From Adenanthera pavonina (lineage: Eukaryota; Streptophyta; Magnoliopsida; Fabales; Fabaceae): a stretch of 64,000 bases of DNA. The position numbers and the translations under genes are program-made. The notes beneath the pieces are model-generated. The model was given only the letters and a program-made list of their open reading frames with translations, had not been told where the DNA came from and searched no databases. Positions 1 to 13,786 of this stretch are shown piece after piece. The number at the start of each line of letters is the position of its first letter. Positions within the stretch are counted from its first letter, which is position 1. The stretch is from contig JAIVEN010000013.1 of the NCBI GenBank assembly GCA_026686845.1, positions 206,001-270,000 of the forward strand. Reading direction: 5' to 3'.

Positions 1-1190
1 TTTTGGGGTGTTATCATTCTATCATCCATTTAATATAATTAACTATCCCATGTGATTAAATTTTTATCCATGTTGAACCCATTTTCATGTACTATTTATC
101 ATTTTTCACTTTCCCAAAATACCCCTAGTCATAGTTCTACTCGAAATCTCATTTAAGTTTCCTTAATGGTTCTTTCCTCTAATGTGAAGTTATTGAATTT
201 ATTTCATTAAATCATGGTTTTATGCACATAATGTATATATTGTTATATTTTAAGACCTAAGCACTTTAATATGTCACATTTTTATGTGTAGGTCAAGGGA
301 CATTGAAGACAATTTAAATGGGTAATTTTGGAAGTTAGGAAATAATTTTATTTTCTAATTCCATTATTTGCCAATTATCTCAAATCCTAAGCCACCAAGC
401 TTGAGATCCAAAGCTAAGATCAATTCCAACACTTTATGCTCTTACCCTAATCTGAAAATTGGATTGAAGAGGCTTCTCATTCAAACCTAGCAGCCTCCAA
501 CTCGTGCTCCTCTCATTCTTCCTCCTTCTCTCCATTGTTCTTCATTCATTCCTCAATTCTACCCTAAAATCTCCAATTTTCCACCGATTAATCTCATTCT
601 AGAATACAAATTCCTCTTTCTTCCATCATTTCACCACTTCTCTTCATCCATTTCAACTGAATTCCATCTTCTTCTCAAGTAATTTAGATCTGGTCTTGGG
701 TTATATTCAGGGAGCAAGTTGAATCTTTCAACCAACCTTGAAGTACTATATTTGGCAACCTTCCAAGTGATTTTTGGTTTTCTATTCTTTATCATCATGG
801 GTGATCTATTCTCTTCCCTTCTTGGTGTGGTTCACATGTCTGGGATGTGGAGAGCTTGAGCTTTGGGGTGGTAGTCTACAATGGAGCTTGGGAGGATGTT
901 ATGAAGGCACAAGATCTCACATGGCTACAAAGGCGAATTTCTACTCTACTCTCATTCTATCTTTCTACCTAGTTTAGCTTCTGGATTTTTTTTGTATCCT
1001 AGGTTAGATTGATGGATTGGCATTGTTATTTTGCTTGTTGTTGGGTTATAAGAGACCTTTTCCATTTGAGAGTATTTAGGTTGATGTAATTGGATTAATT
1101 TTCCTACGTCAATATCATGGTTATTTTTCAGATTGCTATATTCTTGTCTCTAGCTTTGATTTACTTATCTTGAATGCATTGTTAGTGGAT
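1..1190. other. Intergenic, no feature seen
   Basis: AT-rich sequence with short open frames only (the longest about 67 codons, at 774-977) and no recognisable domain, RNA gene or repeat end. Confidence 0.5.
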
Positions 1191-1195
1191 TAGAA

Positions 1196-3529
1196 TGTAA
1201 CATCCTACCTCCTGACACCTCCAGACTAAACCAAAAACTTTAAGTCTCAACCAAACACCAACCCAACATCACAAAACCACTTAAAAACAGCGGAAACGAC
1301 CCCAAACTCGCCAAAAACTGGGCTAGGGCCGTGGCCACTACAGAACAGCCGCGGCTTCAGCCTCCCCTATTTTACACTGGCTTCTAGCCTCACTAGTGCC
1401 GCAGCCTAGACTTTGGAGCCGCGACGCCCCATGCTGATATCCCATATTAGCAATTTCCACACTCTGGGGTGAACTTCCGATGCGCATAACTTTATGCTCC
1501 GACTTCCGATTGACTTGATTCCAACTCCTACAAGTCAATTTAGTCTCAATCTAGCCATAGACACCATTATCCCTCAATCCAACTCCGTATGGAGATTTTG
1601 GACACCTGACACAGTTTTAGCCACTTATTGACCAAAACTCACCACTAACAACCTCCAATTGCCACTAAAGGCAACTGGTCGTTCAAAGACTATTCATACA
1701 GGTCCAAAACCCCAAACCAACTCTTTCAAAGAGGTTTCACCCCAAAGGAATCACTCCTTTGAGATTTGACCCCCTTGAATCCCAACTTGATAAAGTGGGC
1801 TACAGGCCCTTAAACACATCAATCAAGCCCAATTCCAAATCTCATCATACATAACACATGCACACAACATACATACCATCAATAACACCTTTTTGCACAT
1901 ATAACCATACATACAACCATCCATACCATCCTTACAATCCATATCCATAATCAAATATTCATTACAAACCATTCTATTCTACTTGGCACATAACACATAT
2001 CCAAAATACACAAACTACATAGACTATTCCCACATACACTGCTACTCCCGCGTCTTCTTCGGACTAGTGCCAGAACCGTCAACTGAAAGGTTAGTTCATG
2101 GGAGAGGGCTGTGAGACAATGTCTCAGTAACTGGGGACAACCACACACACAAGCATATATAGATATATATACACATACATATAACTCATGCAACACATGA
2201 ATGCAATATGAAATGAATGGTGTGCATGTCGCCCTTGCAGGGACCCTCATCCTTTTTCTCCCTAACATATAAATATCCAACCTTATCCTCCCTAACGTAT
2301 ATATATATATATATATCCAACTTTATCCTCCTTAATATATATATAAATGTATACATATATGTCTATCCTTATCCTCCCTAACATATAGATATATATATAT
2401 CATTATACATCATATCGTCATCACATTATCACCACTCTATCCGCCATATATCACAGTCTCACAATGTCATGTGGTGATGCTAATGTACCATCATATCATC
2501 ATCATCATCATAATAATGTCATGTGTACATCATGTCATATCATACCAATATCATCATCACATATCTCATAATCATAATCATAATTATCATCTAGCTGTAT
2601 ACATACCATGATATATATAAAAACAGTAGACACAAACACATCAATATCGTGGTATAAAAGAAACATGCATATATACCAGAATGTACGTACTATCATACAA
2701 TATAAACAATACAATAAAACAAACACCCGGTTACCTCAAGTTGTCAATATCGTGCTCACACAGGTTCTACAAGCTTTCTTGAACACCAATCCCACAACTA
2801 GCCTTCTCCGAGTAGCCAAATAACTTTAACAATACCATAATTTCTATTAACACGATATACCAAACATCCAAATTCCACAATTCAACCGTTTTAGCCTAAC
2901 CCAAGGTTCCAACACCCCTTTCATTAAGCTCTTAGGGACCATTCAAACATTACACAAACATATATACCTCGGATTCCCAAGAGCCCTAACCGAAAACAAC
3001 TTAGGGTTAAGCTCAAAATGCATATAATCCCTTCAAAACTCACTTCCAAGCAACAAGAACATCAAAACACACTTCATTAACCCCATTTTAACCATTTCAA
3101 TCGGTGGATTTTGGCCAGAACCGAAGATCCAACCTCAAAACTAAACCTCAAATTTCCCAACCGAAGAAAATGGAGAAGAAGGGGTAGAGAACGCTTACCA
3201 ACTTGAATCCAAGCTTTTGAGGTCCGAAAATCACTCCCAAATGCCGAAAATCATGAACCCTAGCACTGCTCCTCGGTTTCTCCTCCGTTTTCCTTTCATT
3301 TCTTTCTTTCCGATTGTCTGAAATGATCCAGATTTAAAAAAAATCCATAATCCTCACCGCGGCTCCACCGTGTTCAGCTGAAACCACGCTACTGGAAAGA
3401 TTATTGCCGCGGCGGCCTTGCTCCTTGCCACAGCATGGAGCTCTTCCAGACTCCACTCGAGCCTTTCTCCGTCATATTTCCTCCGATCCTGAACATAATG
3501 CCAAATAAGATTACATGAAGGGTGTTACA
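1196..3529. mobile_element. Solo LTR, family A (TGTAACA...TGTTACA), probably Ty3/Gypsy
   Basis: A 2334-bp sequence starting TGTAACATCC and ending GGGTGTTACA, flanked by a perfect 5-bp duplication tagaa (1191-1195 and 3530-3534). TG/CA ends plus a 5-bp duplication with no internal gag-pol indicate a solo LTR. It is clearly related to 30586-33719: shared blocks include 'gattccaac.cctacaagt', a 'gaggt..c.ccccaa' block and a 'ctcggac/cttcggac' block. Its middle is rich in AT and ATC microsatellite-like repeats (about 2280-2500). The Gypsy assignment is inferred from the terminal sequence only. Confidence 0.82.
2298..2345. repeat. (TA)n microsatellites inside the solo LTR
   Basis: Runs of alternating T and A around 2298-2318 and 2335-2345, within the microsatellite-rich centre of the family A LTR. 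Confidence 0.8.
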
Positions 3530-3534
3530 TAGAA

Positions 3535-6500
3535 TGACTAAATTGATGATTTAGATGAGTTATATGGTTGGTTGTTAATGATTTTGGGCTAAATTGATTC
3601 AAACATGACAAAAAATTCAATGGAAATCTAATTGATCAATCTAAGGCTTGGTAATGAATAATGCCTTCCAAGTGTTTGACTAAATGTTTGGATGAAATTG
3701 ACACATAAAATTGGTTAAGTTAAGCACTTGAATGAAGGATTTTAATTAGATTTTCATGTTCTCTTTCATTATTAAGCCATTCTTCTAAAATTCCCTTGTA
3801 GAATTCTTAAGAACCTCGTGATTAATATCTTTTCAAATGAAATTGAAGGTTACCACATTCATTTGCATTGTTAAGAACACATCATTTTCTCTAATTTTGA
3901 ATTTTACTCTTAATCTTACATTGTCATTCTCTTAGTTTTAATTCATTATTCTTTTACATTTTGATAAAACCAAAAAACCCCCCTAATTGTAGTTTGGTAG
4001 TATTTTGCATTGTATTGCACTAGCATAACACCAAATCACTATTCTATCTTCCTAATCTTGTTCCTAAACACATCATTCCATTCATTCTCCATATACTCAA
4101 TTAGTTCCTCATTCATAATAGTTCATTAGTGCATTTAGGTAACTTGAATATAGGATTAGTTGCATTTTAGCTAAACATTTCTTGAACTTTCATAAGCACT
4201 ATCAATCATTCCTCTTTTGTGAACATGATCTAGGTTGACTACTATACTACATAGTAGTTTGCTTAGTTTTTAAATTGAGACTCTCACCACACAGGTCATT
4301 AGTGAGTTATGTGGGTTGTGGCGGGTTGGTGAATTATTATTCAAATTAGTATCAAATTGTGAAGAAAAATAGTGAAGAAAACATACAAAGTCTTGACGAG
4401 TTTTGCAAGCCAACCCACCCATGGTAGGGTCGAGTCAGGAAAATCCCAACCCACCAAAAAATGAGCCACCCTTCATCAACCCGTTTTCTACTCAACTAGT
4501 AGTAGGCCAACCTGTTTCTATTGGGCTGGATCATTTCCCAACTCCAGACTTTAAGTGGCTATAGAGGAAGATCATTATGTGATTCATAATCATATGCATA
4601 TAGAAGATCATAGCATTATGCAATTAATTACGCACATACTTTGAGAAAAAGAGAAAACAAACAGATCTCGTAAACTAAGAAAACGAAGGCAAGAAGCAAA
4701 TATAGATGATGATTACGATGAAATGAAATTCAGAAGAAACCAAGTCTTGGTCTCTTACAAATAGAAATGCAACCTCTCTAATGATCCCAAGACTCTGATC
4801 TCATAAAAGTCTATCAGATCCTTAAGGCTGACATACTATTGCTTCACCATCCTTAGAGAATCTTCTCGTGTCTAAAATGCACACATAAGGATGGCAAGTT
4901 TCATCATAGTAATATAGCAAGTTCTTTATCCCTACCACACCTCCTTCATTCCTATTACTACTACTCATCCTAAGCTCATATTCCTTGTACATGCTTTTGC
5001 ATTGCAACCTCTTAGAACAAGGCTTCACTATGTGAACTTTCGTTAGTATTAACCAAACACATAATTTTGTGCTTGTCTATTGAGAGAAATTCGTAGGAAG
5101 CTCTAAGGTGGGTATCAATGGTCCACATGTAATAAAACACCGTTGCTTGAAATATGCCTATATTAGTTTGCGGACACCATTTTTTCCTTTCCTTTTGAAG
5201 GAAGGATTTTGAAGAACAATGGAGTGGTCAGAGAATTGACAATTCCAAGACCCCTTTTGATGAAGCTATATGGTGCATACTGGAAGAGAAAAAGGCATTG
5301 GGTTAACATGTGAAGAATTAGAGAGATTACTATAGGAAAAATATACATGAGACTTGGGAAAGTGGAAAGTCCCACATTAGCTATTGCACAACAAAAAGGG
5401 GGTGGAAGAATCTATAAAATGTAAGGGATATATGTTTTATAAACTAGATTTCATGGGCTTTCTCACCATGTGAGTTGGGCTAGGGCATTTAACTTGATAT
5501 GCTTAAGAATTTGTACAAGTAATTTTATAAATAATTTAATGAAATTCATTTAAATTAATTATGTTATATATATAAAATAATATTAAATAATAACTTAAAT
5601 AGCGTGGTTTATCAAGACTAAAGGCCAGGCTTTATGTAAATAGGCCTAAATATAGGCTTGAACCAAGTCATTTTGCTAAATAAGACGAGCTAGGCTAAGC
5701 TCAAATTAGGTCAAGTCGCAAGCCACCTAATAGGCCCCAAGCCTATTTCCATCCTTACTAGAAAGGATGATAGTTGAATGAAATGAATTGAAATGAAATG
5801 GAATGAGAATCATCATGATTCTATTTGGCAAGACATTGAAAGGTTGGAAATAATTTCTTTTTTCATTTAACTAAATAAAACTAAATGTGAAAAGACCAAA
5901 ATACCCTTAAGGAGGAAAAAAACCCTAACCTTCCCCTATTCTTCATTCTAACCTTCTCGTTCAGCAACATGGAAGCAAAATCTACATCCAGCAAAATCAA
6001 ATTAGCAATTCTGAGCAATTAATAGCAAAAATGGGATGAGCGATTATAAGGCTAGGGCATCATGATGCCTCCTATTTTTTGGAGGAATGGTGATTGCCAT
6101 ATATGTGGGAGTGGGCATTCTATAGGAATGAGAAGTCTGGCAACCAAATCATTCAAGTTAATGTTTTCACGTTTTATCTTTACAGACTTTAATTTTTTAT
6201 TTTTACTATTATTTTTATTTGAAATCAATTTTATACATATTTTGCTATTATTTTTTATCTTGTTTTTGTAAAATTGTTAATATATGATTAAATTATATTA
6301 ATTTAATAAATTTTTTGGTAATTATATTAATTTAATAATGACTGGTTTCAAACAAGGTTATATAACAATTCAACCATTGAATCCTGAATTGGGATCTCGA
6401 CTGATTCAATGGCCGGTCCAATTTTTATACATTGCATAAGAATTTTTGAACATGTAATTTTAAGAAGTATGAGGAATAACTTAGAGAAGCATCAATTGTC

Positions 6501-7129
6501 ATATTGGAAGTACAAATCATAACTTTGGTCTTTTAAATAAATTTTAAGATTTCAAAGAACATATATTATACTTGATCTTAGGAGTCATTAATACCTTATA
6601 TGAGTTTCAAATGTGAGTCATTAAATTTAGAATTGGCTCTAACGTTTCATATTTCGTCTCGCCATCTAGCCATCCAGAAACAATCTAATCATCAAATTAA
6701 ATAAAATTTCAAAAATATTTCATTTCTTTATTTTTTTTCCCCTCTTAGCTTTCAACCTTTGGCTCCCTACTAAGGTTATTTAGCATTGAACAAAGTCAAT
6801 TAAATCAAATAAAATTAAAAGAAACCTAAAAAAATTGATTATAAATATGGTTTAATTTGATTGTCAATATATTTTTAGCTTGGTTTTCATGATACTGAAA
6901 CTTAACTTACTAGTTTGTTTTTTTTATTTATTTTAATGCTTTTGGTGAATCAATTTATTTCAATTCTAGTTGGTTTGAACTTTGAACTGAACCAAACCAC
7001 TCATAATAATTATTTTTATGAACAAATAATAATATTTGTATTTTCATTAGTTTATCACAAATCCATATATTAAGCCCAAACTCAAATTATTAAGCATGGT
7101 TCAATTTATATTGTAACGCAAATTTTTTC
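3535..7129. other. Intergenic, mostly unannotatable
   Basis: AT-rich with no gene. Around 5355-5400 is 'aagtcccacattagctattg', a motif often seen in plant LTR/TRIM sequences, but no ends could be defined. About 6285-6440 is similar to 8985-9100 (both contain 'tattaatttaat' and a 'ggccggt' block), marking an old dispersed repeat. About 5600-5760 is a purine/pyrimidine word-rich stretch (ggcct, aggc) like those at 38.85-39.4 and 45.8-46.4 kb. Confidence 0.4.
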
Positions 7130-7925
7130 TTATTTTTGGAACTCAAATTACCAGAGGACTAGAAAAGAGACTAAAAAGGTAGTAAGCAAAACTCGATCTA
7201 AAGCTTTTGAAGAATCTTACCAAGTTTGAAAGTGAACAAAAGATTTACAAAATTATCAAGAATAACGAAAGAAAATCACAAGATTTGGATCAAGTAAAAT
7301 ATATTAAAAATAAAGAAGGAAAAGTTTTTGTTACAGGCAATGATAATAAAGAAAGATTGGAAAGTTATTTTTATAAATTTTTCAATTATGGATTGGGTAT
7401 GATTAGTGATATTGAGAGATTAACAACCCATGAATATGAATTAAATTCTTATTGAAGTTTGGAAGTGCTTAGGAAAGGAATATTTTATCGCTCACTAAGT
7501 TTTTTAATGAGATTTTGAAATCAAAGAAAATGCTAGAAGAATGGAGAAATAGCATTTTGGTACCTATATACAAAAATAAGGGGGATATTCAAAGTTGTGT
7601 AAATTATCTAAGGATAAAATTTATGAATTACACTATGAAACTATGGGAAAGAGTGGTTGAGCATAAATTAAAAAATGAGACTCTTATTTTAGAAAAATCA
7701 ATTTAGATTTATGCCCAGCAAGTCTATAACAAAGACTATTTATTTATTAAAAGGCTTGATGGGAAGATAGCATTGTAACGCAAAAGATTTGTATTTGGTT
7801 TTCATTTATTTGTAAAAAGCTTATGGTAAAGTCGCAAAAGATGTGCTGTGAGCAGCCCTAGAGAAGAAATGTGTTCACATAACTTATATTCGAGTCATAA
7901 ATGATATTTATAACATGTTTATATA
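7130..7925 (+). pseudogene. RTE-type LINE remnant, 5' portion of reverse transcriptase ORF
   Basis: Frameshifted translation matches plant RTE-type LINE proteins. In order it shows a KKVV.K.RSKAFEESY block, LDQVKYIKNKEGKVFV and KERLESYFYKFFN (7207-7455), then LEEWRNSILVPIYKNKGDIQ (7530-7590), a MNYTMKLWERVVEHKL block, and a degraded PSKSITKTIYLL.RL and CVHITYIRVINDIY segment to about 7925. Several stops and frameshifts. The frame resumes about 3.6 kb away at 11.5 kb. Confidence 0.8.
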
Positions 7926-8609
7926 GCTATAATACCCAATAGGGGGTGAATTTGGGATCTTGAAATTTTCTACAAAAAACAAATTATCAATAAAACAGTA
8001 GAAGAGCACCAAAGCTCAAGAACTTTGAAATAAAGAGAATAAAGAGAGCAAGGAAAAAGAGAATCAAACTCTAAAATTTATCCTAATTCAACCACAACAC
8101 TTTTATACCACCACTTAAAATTCCTCTACTAATATCAGCCAATGTAAAACACCACTTGAAATTTCCTCACTAATATCAACTAGTGTTAAAAAACTGGACC
8201 AAGCTAGTCAATTCAGCCGAATAACCATTTAACCAAAACCTAATGCGAACTTGAGCTAAACCAAAACCAACCAAGATACAAACTAGTCAAGGACTGAATA
8301 AACCAGTCAACAGCCAAATAAACCAACCAAGACAAGCCAGGTTAAAAAATTCCAAATTAAAACTTAACTTGGGCCTCAGACTCATACACAGCTCAATCCC
8401 ACTTTACAAGAGCCAATATTACAACCACAAATCTTAGGCGGCATGTCCATTTCCTTATATAGGCAAACGCTTTCCTTCCTCGTAATTCTTTCCAGCAATG
8501 TGGGACTTCATTTCCACATGTAGCTTCTTCTCCCTCCCAGAATATAGCTTCTTCTCCTCTGTTTTTTTTATGATCTTTCTCAAATCTTTCTAGCTAACCC
8601 CTAAACAGT

Positions 8610-8873
8610 TTTCCTTATATGTTAACATTTCTTTCATCTCCATACTTCCAAGTATTTATCAATATTTTTTTCAAACAATATATTTTTAATTTAGTTTTCA
8701 TCTACCTCCAAAAATGCTTGGTGCACATCTCCAACATGAGCAATATTGTTTTAACTTGTTTTCTTCATATGTGAACATCTCCTTCATCTTCAAACTTCCA
8801 AGTATTTATCTTTACATATTTTTTAAACAATATCTTTTTAATTTAGTTTTAATTTGCCTCTAAAAAGTGTTTG
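8610..8873. repeat. Tandem duplication of about 110 bp
   Basis: Segments at about 8610-8722 and 8758-8873 match closely: both run from 'tatgt.aacat.tc.ttcatct' through 'acttccaagtatttatc' and 'tttttaatttagtttt' to a 'cctc.aaaa..g.ttgg' end. The repeat period is about 148 bp. Confidence 0.75.
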
Positions 8874-9217
8874 GAAGCCATATCCGAGAAGAACAAAAAA
8901 AGATTTTGAAAAACCAAAGTTTTATATTATGCTTTTTCATTTATTTTCTTTGTAGTCTGTATTTACATTATGCTCAACAAGATTAAAATATATTAATTTA
9001 ATAGCAACCAGTTCGACCACGGTTAAACCACAGTATAACCAATGAACCGTGAACTAGTGTCAAGGCCGGTTTAATGGCCGAACTAATTTTTAATTCCTTG
9101 GTATCAACAAGATTGATTCGGGTTCTTGTTAAACATCATTACAACACCAAACTCTTCACTTAAGCTGGAAAACTCTCTTTTACATCCTTACAAAGTGTGA
9201 TTACAATAATCTCCTTA

Positions 9218-10068
9218 TGATGCATTTGGTATGAGGGAATGGGAATGGGAGATTCCCTTATAAAGCACGTTTGGTAGGGAGCTTCTTTTATTCCTTGGAA
9301 TCACTTAGGCCATTGTTTATGGAAATAACAAAAGCCATTTTGGGGGGGGGGGGGGAGAGGATGGGCTAAGACTATGGAAATGGATATTTGCTAGACAAAA
9401 ATACCCCTAAAAAAACCTGCCAACCTCAACTTGTGGCAGATCCAACGCCTAGCCACAGTCGACATCACCATCCTCCCTCAAAGGATGGCAACCTTCCTCC
9501 CTCCAATGTTATCACCATCACTGTCGTCATCACATCCCTCTCCTCCCATTTCATTCTCCCTCAATTCCACTATTCTTCCTTGCTCACCCTAACATCGCCA
9601 TCACATCCCTTGTCCAGATCAGTGTGAAACTGTGAGTGATGTTTTCATAGTGCCCAGTGACTTCAATCCCACGCTTTTTCGGTGACATCGACGACTCATT
9701 ACCCTTGACAAGTGACAACGATTGTGATGGGTTAAAGAGTGAAGGCTTCCTTCATCGAATTCAACAGCAATTGGAACTTTCAAATGGTTGGATCTATTAT
9801 TTTTTTATGAAATTATTCATCTGGACTCTGGGTATCTCAATGTTCATATGTTATTGGGTTTGAAGGAAGGGCCGCCAGGAGGAGGGAAGGGAATTTTTTT
9901 TTTTTAACCAAAAGGCATTTGAGTCATTTTGTCTTTTTTTCTCTTTTTTTTATTATTCCCATCATCTTTTCCTGACATACCAAACATACATTTAAAACTC
10001 ATTCCCATTCTTAATCACATTCCTATTCCCATTCTATAAAAAAATAATTATATGTACCAAACGGGGCC
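9218..10068. mobile_element. Tourist-like (PIF/Harbinger) MITE
   Basis: An 851-bp element flanked by TTA (9215-9217 and 10069-10071). The left end tgatgcatttggtatgaggg pairs with the right end, whose reverse complement is ggccccgtttggtac followed further in by a gaatgggaat block found at both ends. The inside includes a 14-base poly-G run (9341-9354) and a C-rich, proline/serine-like stretch at 9388-9640. No transposase. Confidence 0.7.
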
Positions 10069-11494
10069 TTAGTGTAAACCCATAGTAAGGTTTCTACCCA
10101 TATATAGAAATACAATTTTCAACAATTAAACTTTCTCAAAGAGTGAATATGAAACTTTGAAGCACATTTTCTCACTCTAAAAAGTAATTGGTAGGGCTTT
10201 AATGAACAAAATGTAAGAATCTTAATGATTCAACAAAGTCTTGGCACAATATCACTTAATATTCTTACCAACCAACTTAAATGTGATCTTATTTATATAT
10301 TTTAGTTTAATCTAGTCATTAGAGATGGGAACTAACAGTTATTGAGTGAGATATAATGTTCACTTACAGCATTAAATACGTTGTTAGAGTTTAGTCAACA
10401 AAGCAGGTATGTTAGGGCGCTATCCCAGCTAGCCATTAGATATATCTCATAACATTTGACCACAATTGGTATATCCCTTAGTCAACATCAAGATTCAAAG
10501 TTGACTCCAGTAACTCAACTCAAGCATGATTTCTTGAAAACCTCCCTAAGATGGTTGACAAAGTTGCTTGACCAAGTAAACCCAAAAGCTCATGTCCATG
10601 GATAAAAAACAAAGCTATCTAAGATGTTACTCCTTAGTCCACAAAGCTCAAAATCAACCATTCTAGGGTTTTCAAAAAACATGCTTAGTCTACTAAGTAT
10701 AATGGCCTAATCAACAAAGCTAGCTATCCAAAAAGTCAAGCTTCTTGGATTCACCACGATAGAAGACAATCCTACCTAGGATAGTTGACTATTGTTACTT
10801 CACAAAGACATACTTCTTTTTTGCACAGTAGCTTTTCCTTCTAAGGTGTGTAGGATAGTCCACTAAACTATTACACAGAAAGAAGTATCCAGACAAGACC
10901 CACATTAGTCTCTTAACCTATCACCTTTAGTTCACTAGGCTCATTGCCAGAAGCAAAAACTTCACTAGATAAGAAGGTTAGTCGACAATCCACCCTTACT
11001 TAGTCTACTAAGGTAACTTTAACCTAAAAAGAACTTTGAAAAACCATAAGCAAATTACTAAAACTTAATTGAGAGTTCATCTAAGAGTAGTGATAAGATA
11101 AATTAAGTTTTAAAACTCTAACTACTACTTAACCTAAGTGAAAAATAAAATTATAGCAATATCAAATGATCTTCAATTTTAGCTCCATCATTCACTTGGT
11201 CAACCTCTTTTCTTCAAATTGTACTCCCTTAACATGAGCTTTATAACACTAGGTGTTTTATGCTTCATCAAAATCTTATTTTATCTAACATGATAGGATA
11301 ACAAGTATGAGAACTTCTGAATGTGAGATAAAGAATTTTCTTATAAAGATAGATTTACATCAAGGATTATTCTTGAGTTCTCACTTATTTGATATGGTTT
11401 TAAATGTTTTGACAGAACATATATAAGAGGGAACTCCTAAGTGAATGTTCTTCATGGATAATATAATCATAATTAAGAACTCAAAAGAAGAAGT

Positions 11495-12250
11495 TCACTC
11501 TAAATTTGAATTATGAAAACACACTTTGAAATCAAAAGATTTCTGCTTAAGTAGAAATAAGATTGAATATATGCATTGTAAATTTAGCAAGATGCAAGCC
11601 AGAAATGATTCATGCATAAAAATTAGAGAGCAAATTATACCAAAAGTGTCAAAACTCAAATATTTGGGTTCAATTTTACAGCGTAAGAGTGAAATTGATA
11701 GAGATGTTATGCATAGAATATAAGTTAAGTAGTTAAAGTGAAGAAAAGTTTCAGGAATCATTTGTGACAGCAAAATGTATACCAAACTTAAAGGGAAATT
11801 TTATCGAATTGCTAAAAAATCAATGATGCTATATGGTAATGAATGTTAGGTTTTGAAGAGTCAACAAGAACATAAGATGAGAGTAGTAGAAATAAAAATA
11901 TTAAGGTGGATATGTGGTTATACAAGAATAAATAAGAGAGGAAATGATTGTAAATGAGAAAATGTAGGAGTAGCACCTATTGACAAGAAAATAGTGAAAA
12001 ATCATTTAAGATGAATTGAACATATACAAAGAAATGTATCAAAGGAGCTAATAAGGAAAGTTAATGAGATAGTTTTTATCTCTATAAAAAGATATACAGA
12101 GAGACAAAGAATGAGACTGAAGGAGGTTATGAGATAATTTTTTAATGATTTATCTGAATAGATGATTTTTAATAACATTTAGTGGTGCCATATGTTTCAT
12201 ATAACTAACCTTATTTAGTGAGATAAAATTAATATTATTATTTTTTATAA
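11495..12250 (+). pseudogene. RTE-type LINE remnant, 3' portion
   Basis: Continues the LINE at 7130-7925: LNYENTLKSKDFCLSRNKIE, YMHCKFS, the IPKVSKLKYLGSILQ block (11526-11723), then KLKGKFYRI, MLYGNEC, ILRWICGYTRI and VAPIDKKIVKNHLR, ending near a 3' tail of 'taaaattaatattattatt' at about 12220-12240. Roughly 130 residues between the two parts, including the catalytic FADD region, are missing. Many stops. Confidence 0.8.
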
Positions 12251-13486
12251 TTGCAATGCACTTAAAGAATAATCTCTTTTTTTTTGGGATAATTTTCCTT
12301 GTATGAATTTCTATTTTCCTTGTATATTTTTGGATGAACATGTAGTTTAGTTCTTGTATGAATTCGAAAGTGCATATTTTGATATATTGAGATAGCCTTA
12401 CTTTCCTATTAATTCGGAACTTCTGTGTGTGTTTGTGTATATATATATATATCACCATCTCAGTAATAAGACAAGCTTCAGTTTACACAATTTGTGATAT
12501 TCATAGCCTCCATTTATTCATGGAGTTTACCCTAAGAAAAGAATTAGAAATCATTAATTAAAATGATGGACTAAAACGCTAATGATGTAAACTCCATAAA
12601 TAAAGAGCATTTTCTATGCAATTTGAAAATAAGATTATTTATTCAGAGCAAAGAAAGACTGCAACCTGCATAATGACCAAAAGTAAAACAGAACATGGTG
12701 GTTATTCCTGTCTAGTCTACCGTTCAACTTGTCAAGGAATCACAAAATTATTCATCTGTTCAAAGCTTTGTCCTCAGAAGCAACTCCCTCATGGTGTTAA
12801 TCCTTTGCTTCTCACTTGTCACTACCATCATGCTTTTTTGTTGATCAAGGACACGTGACCGACCAGCATTTAGTTGCTACAAGGGCGTCCAGAGAGTTGC
12901 GATATTTGAAAGCCACATCAAGATTCTGGTAACCATAATCCTACTCAGAATTCAAGTAACCAAGTCAAGTTTGCTAATGCAGATGTGCCCACCAAATTCT
13001 TTTAGACAAATATACAGATTGGCTACAAGATACGAGAAAGGGAATGCCAGATTCCCATGTTATTAAGCAACCAAAATACGGGCATACAACGTCTGGCTAC
13101 ATGATACATACATGCTTATGGAATGCATAAGGTCTTATATTTCTAATCTTTTTTTTTATTTTTTTTGAGAGGTTTTTGGTCAAAATGGTCTGAAACAGGT
13201 TTCACCCCCTACAAAACGCAAATTTGAAATGCATGAGACCGCTTTTGAAATGGTTTCAAAACTCTGAATTGAACGGGCACACTAAAAAATGACTCTGAAA
13301 TCTAAATTATTCCAAAACGTTATTAATTCACCAATATATCAATATATATAATAAAATCGATACCAAAAAATATATATATAATAGAATTTAAAAGAAGACG
13401 CAATGTTCATTAGTTGTTAACACTACAGCTCACCTCAAACTCTATCAAATATATGGGAACCACTTCTAGATGAATCACAAAACAAT
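12251..13486. other. Intergenic, no feature seen
   Basis: AT-rich; one 80-codon open frame at 12616-12858 has no recognisable similarity. A short (AT)n run lies at about 12438-12452. Confidence 0.45.
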
Positions 13487-13488
13487 TA

Positions 13489-13750
13489 ATCCTTCTGTCC
13501 TATATTTTAAGGTAATATAAGGAGTTTTTCTTGTTTCATAATATAAGAAAACATGCAATATTTTATCATTTTTACCACTCATTCATTATATTATTAGTCT
13601 TGTAACTTGTGCTATATTTAATGAAAAGAGTGGAATTAATAGAAATAAAATTGAAAATTTTGATTTTTTTTAGAAGTTTAAAAATATAATAAATATTTTT
13701 TAATATATGTGAAAACCCTCTCATTATCTTATAATACCAGATAGAGAAAG
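13489..13750. mobile_element. Probable Stowaway-like MITE
   Basis: Flanked by TA (13487-13488 and 13751-13752). The left end atccttctgtcctatatttt and the reverse complement of the right end ctttctctatctggtattat are imperfectly alike and continue into 'aag.taat'. The termini are diverged, so this is less certain than neighbouring copies. Confidence 0.45.
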
Positions 13751-13786
13751 TAAAAATTTGTCAAATTGTTTTAAGATAAAATTATA

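Larger units (their letters stand above)
7926..11490. other. Sequence interrupting the RTE LINE
   Basis: About 3.6 kb separates the two LINE parts. It begins near 'taatacccaatagggggtgaa', a phrase I associate with a common plant repeat, and ends near 'aagaagttcactc'. No coding domain is seen. It contains a short repeat array (8086-8190), a tandem duplication (8610-8873) and a complete Tourist-like MITE. Its exact ends and class could not be fixed. Confidence 0.5.

Noticed and set aside
1338..2280. Minus-strand frames inside the family A LTR
   Set aside because: They lie within LTR sequence and show no gag-pol or host domain.
9388..9863. Pro/Ser-rich frames inside the 9218-10068 MITE as captured gene fragments
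   Set aside because: No recognisable protein family; C-rich bias alone explains the composition.
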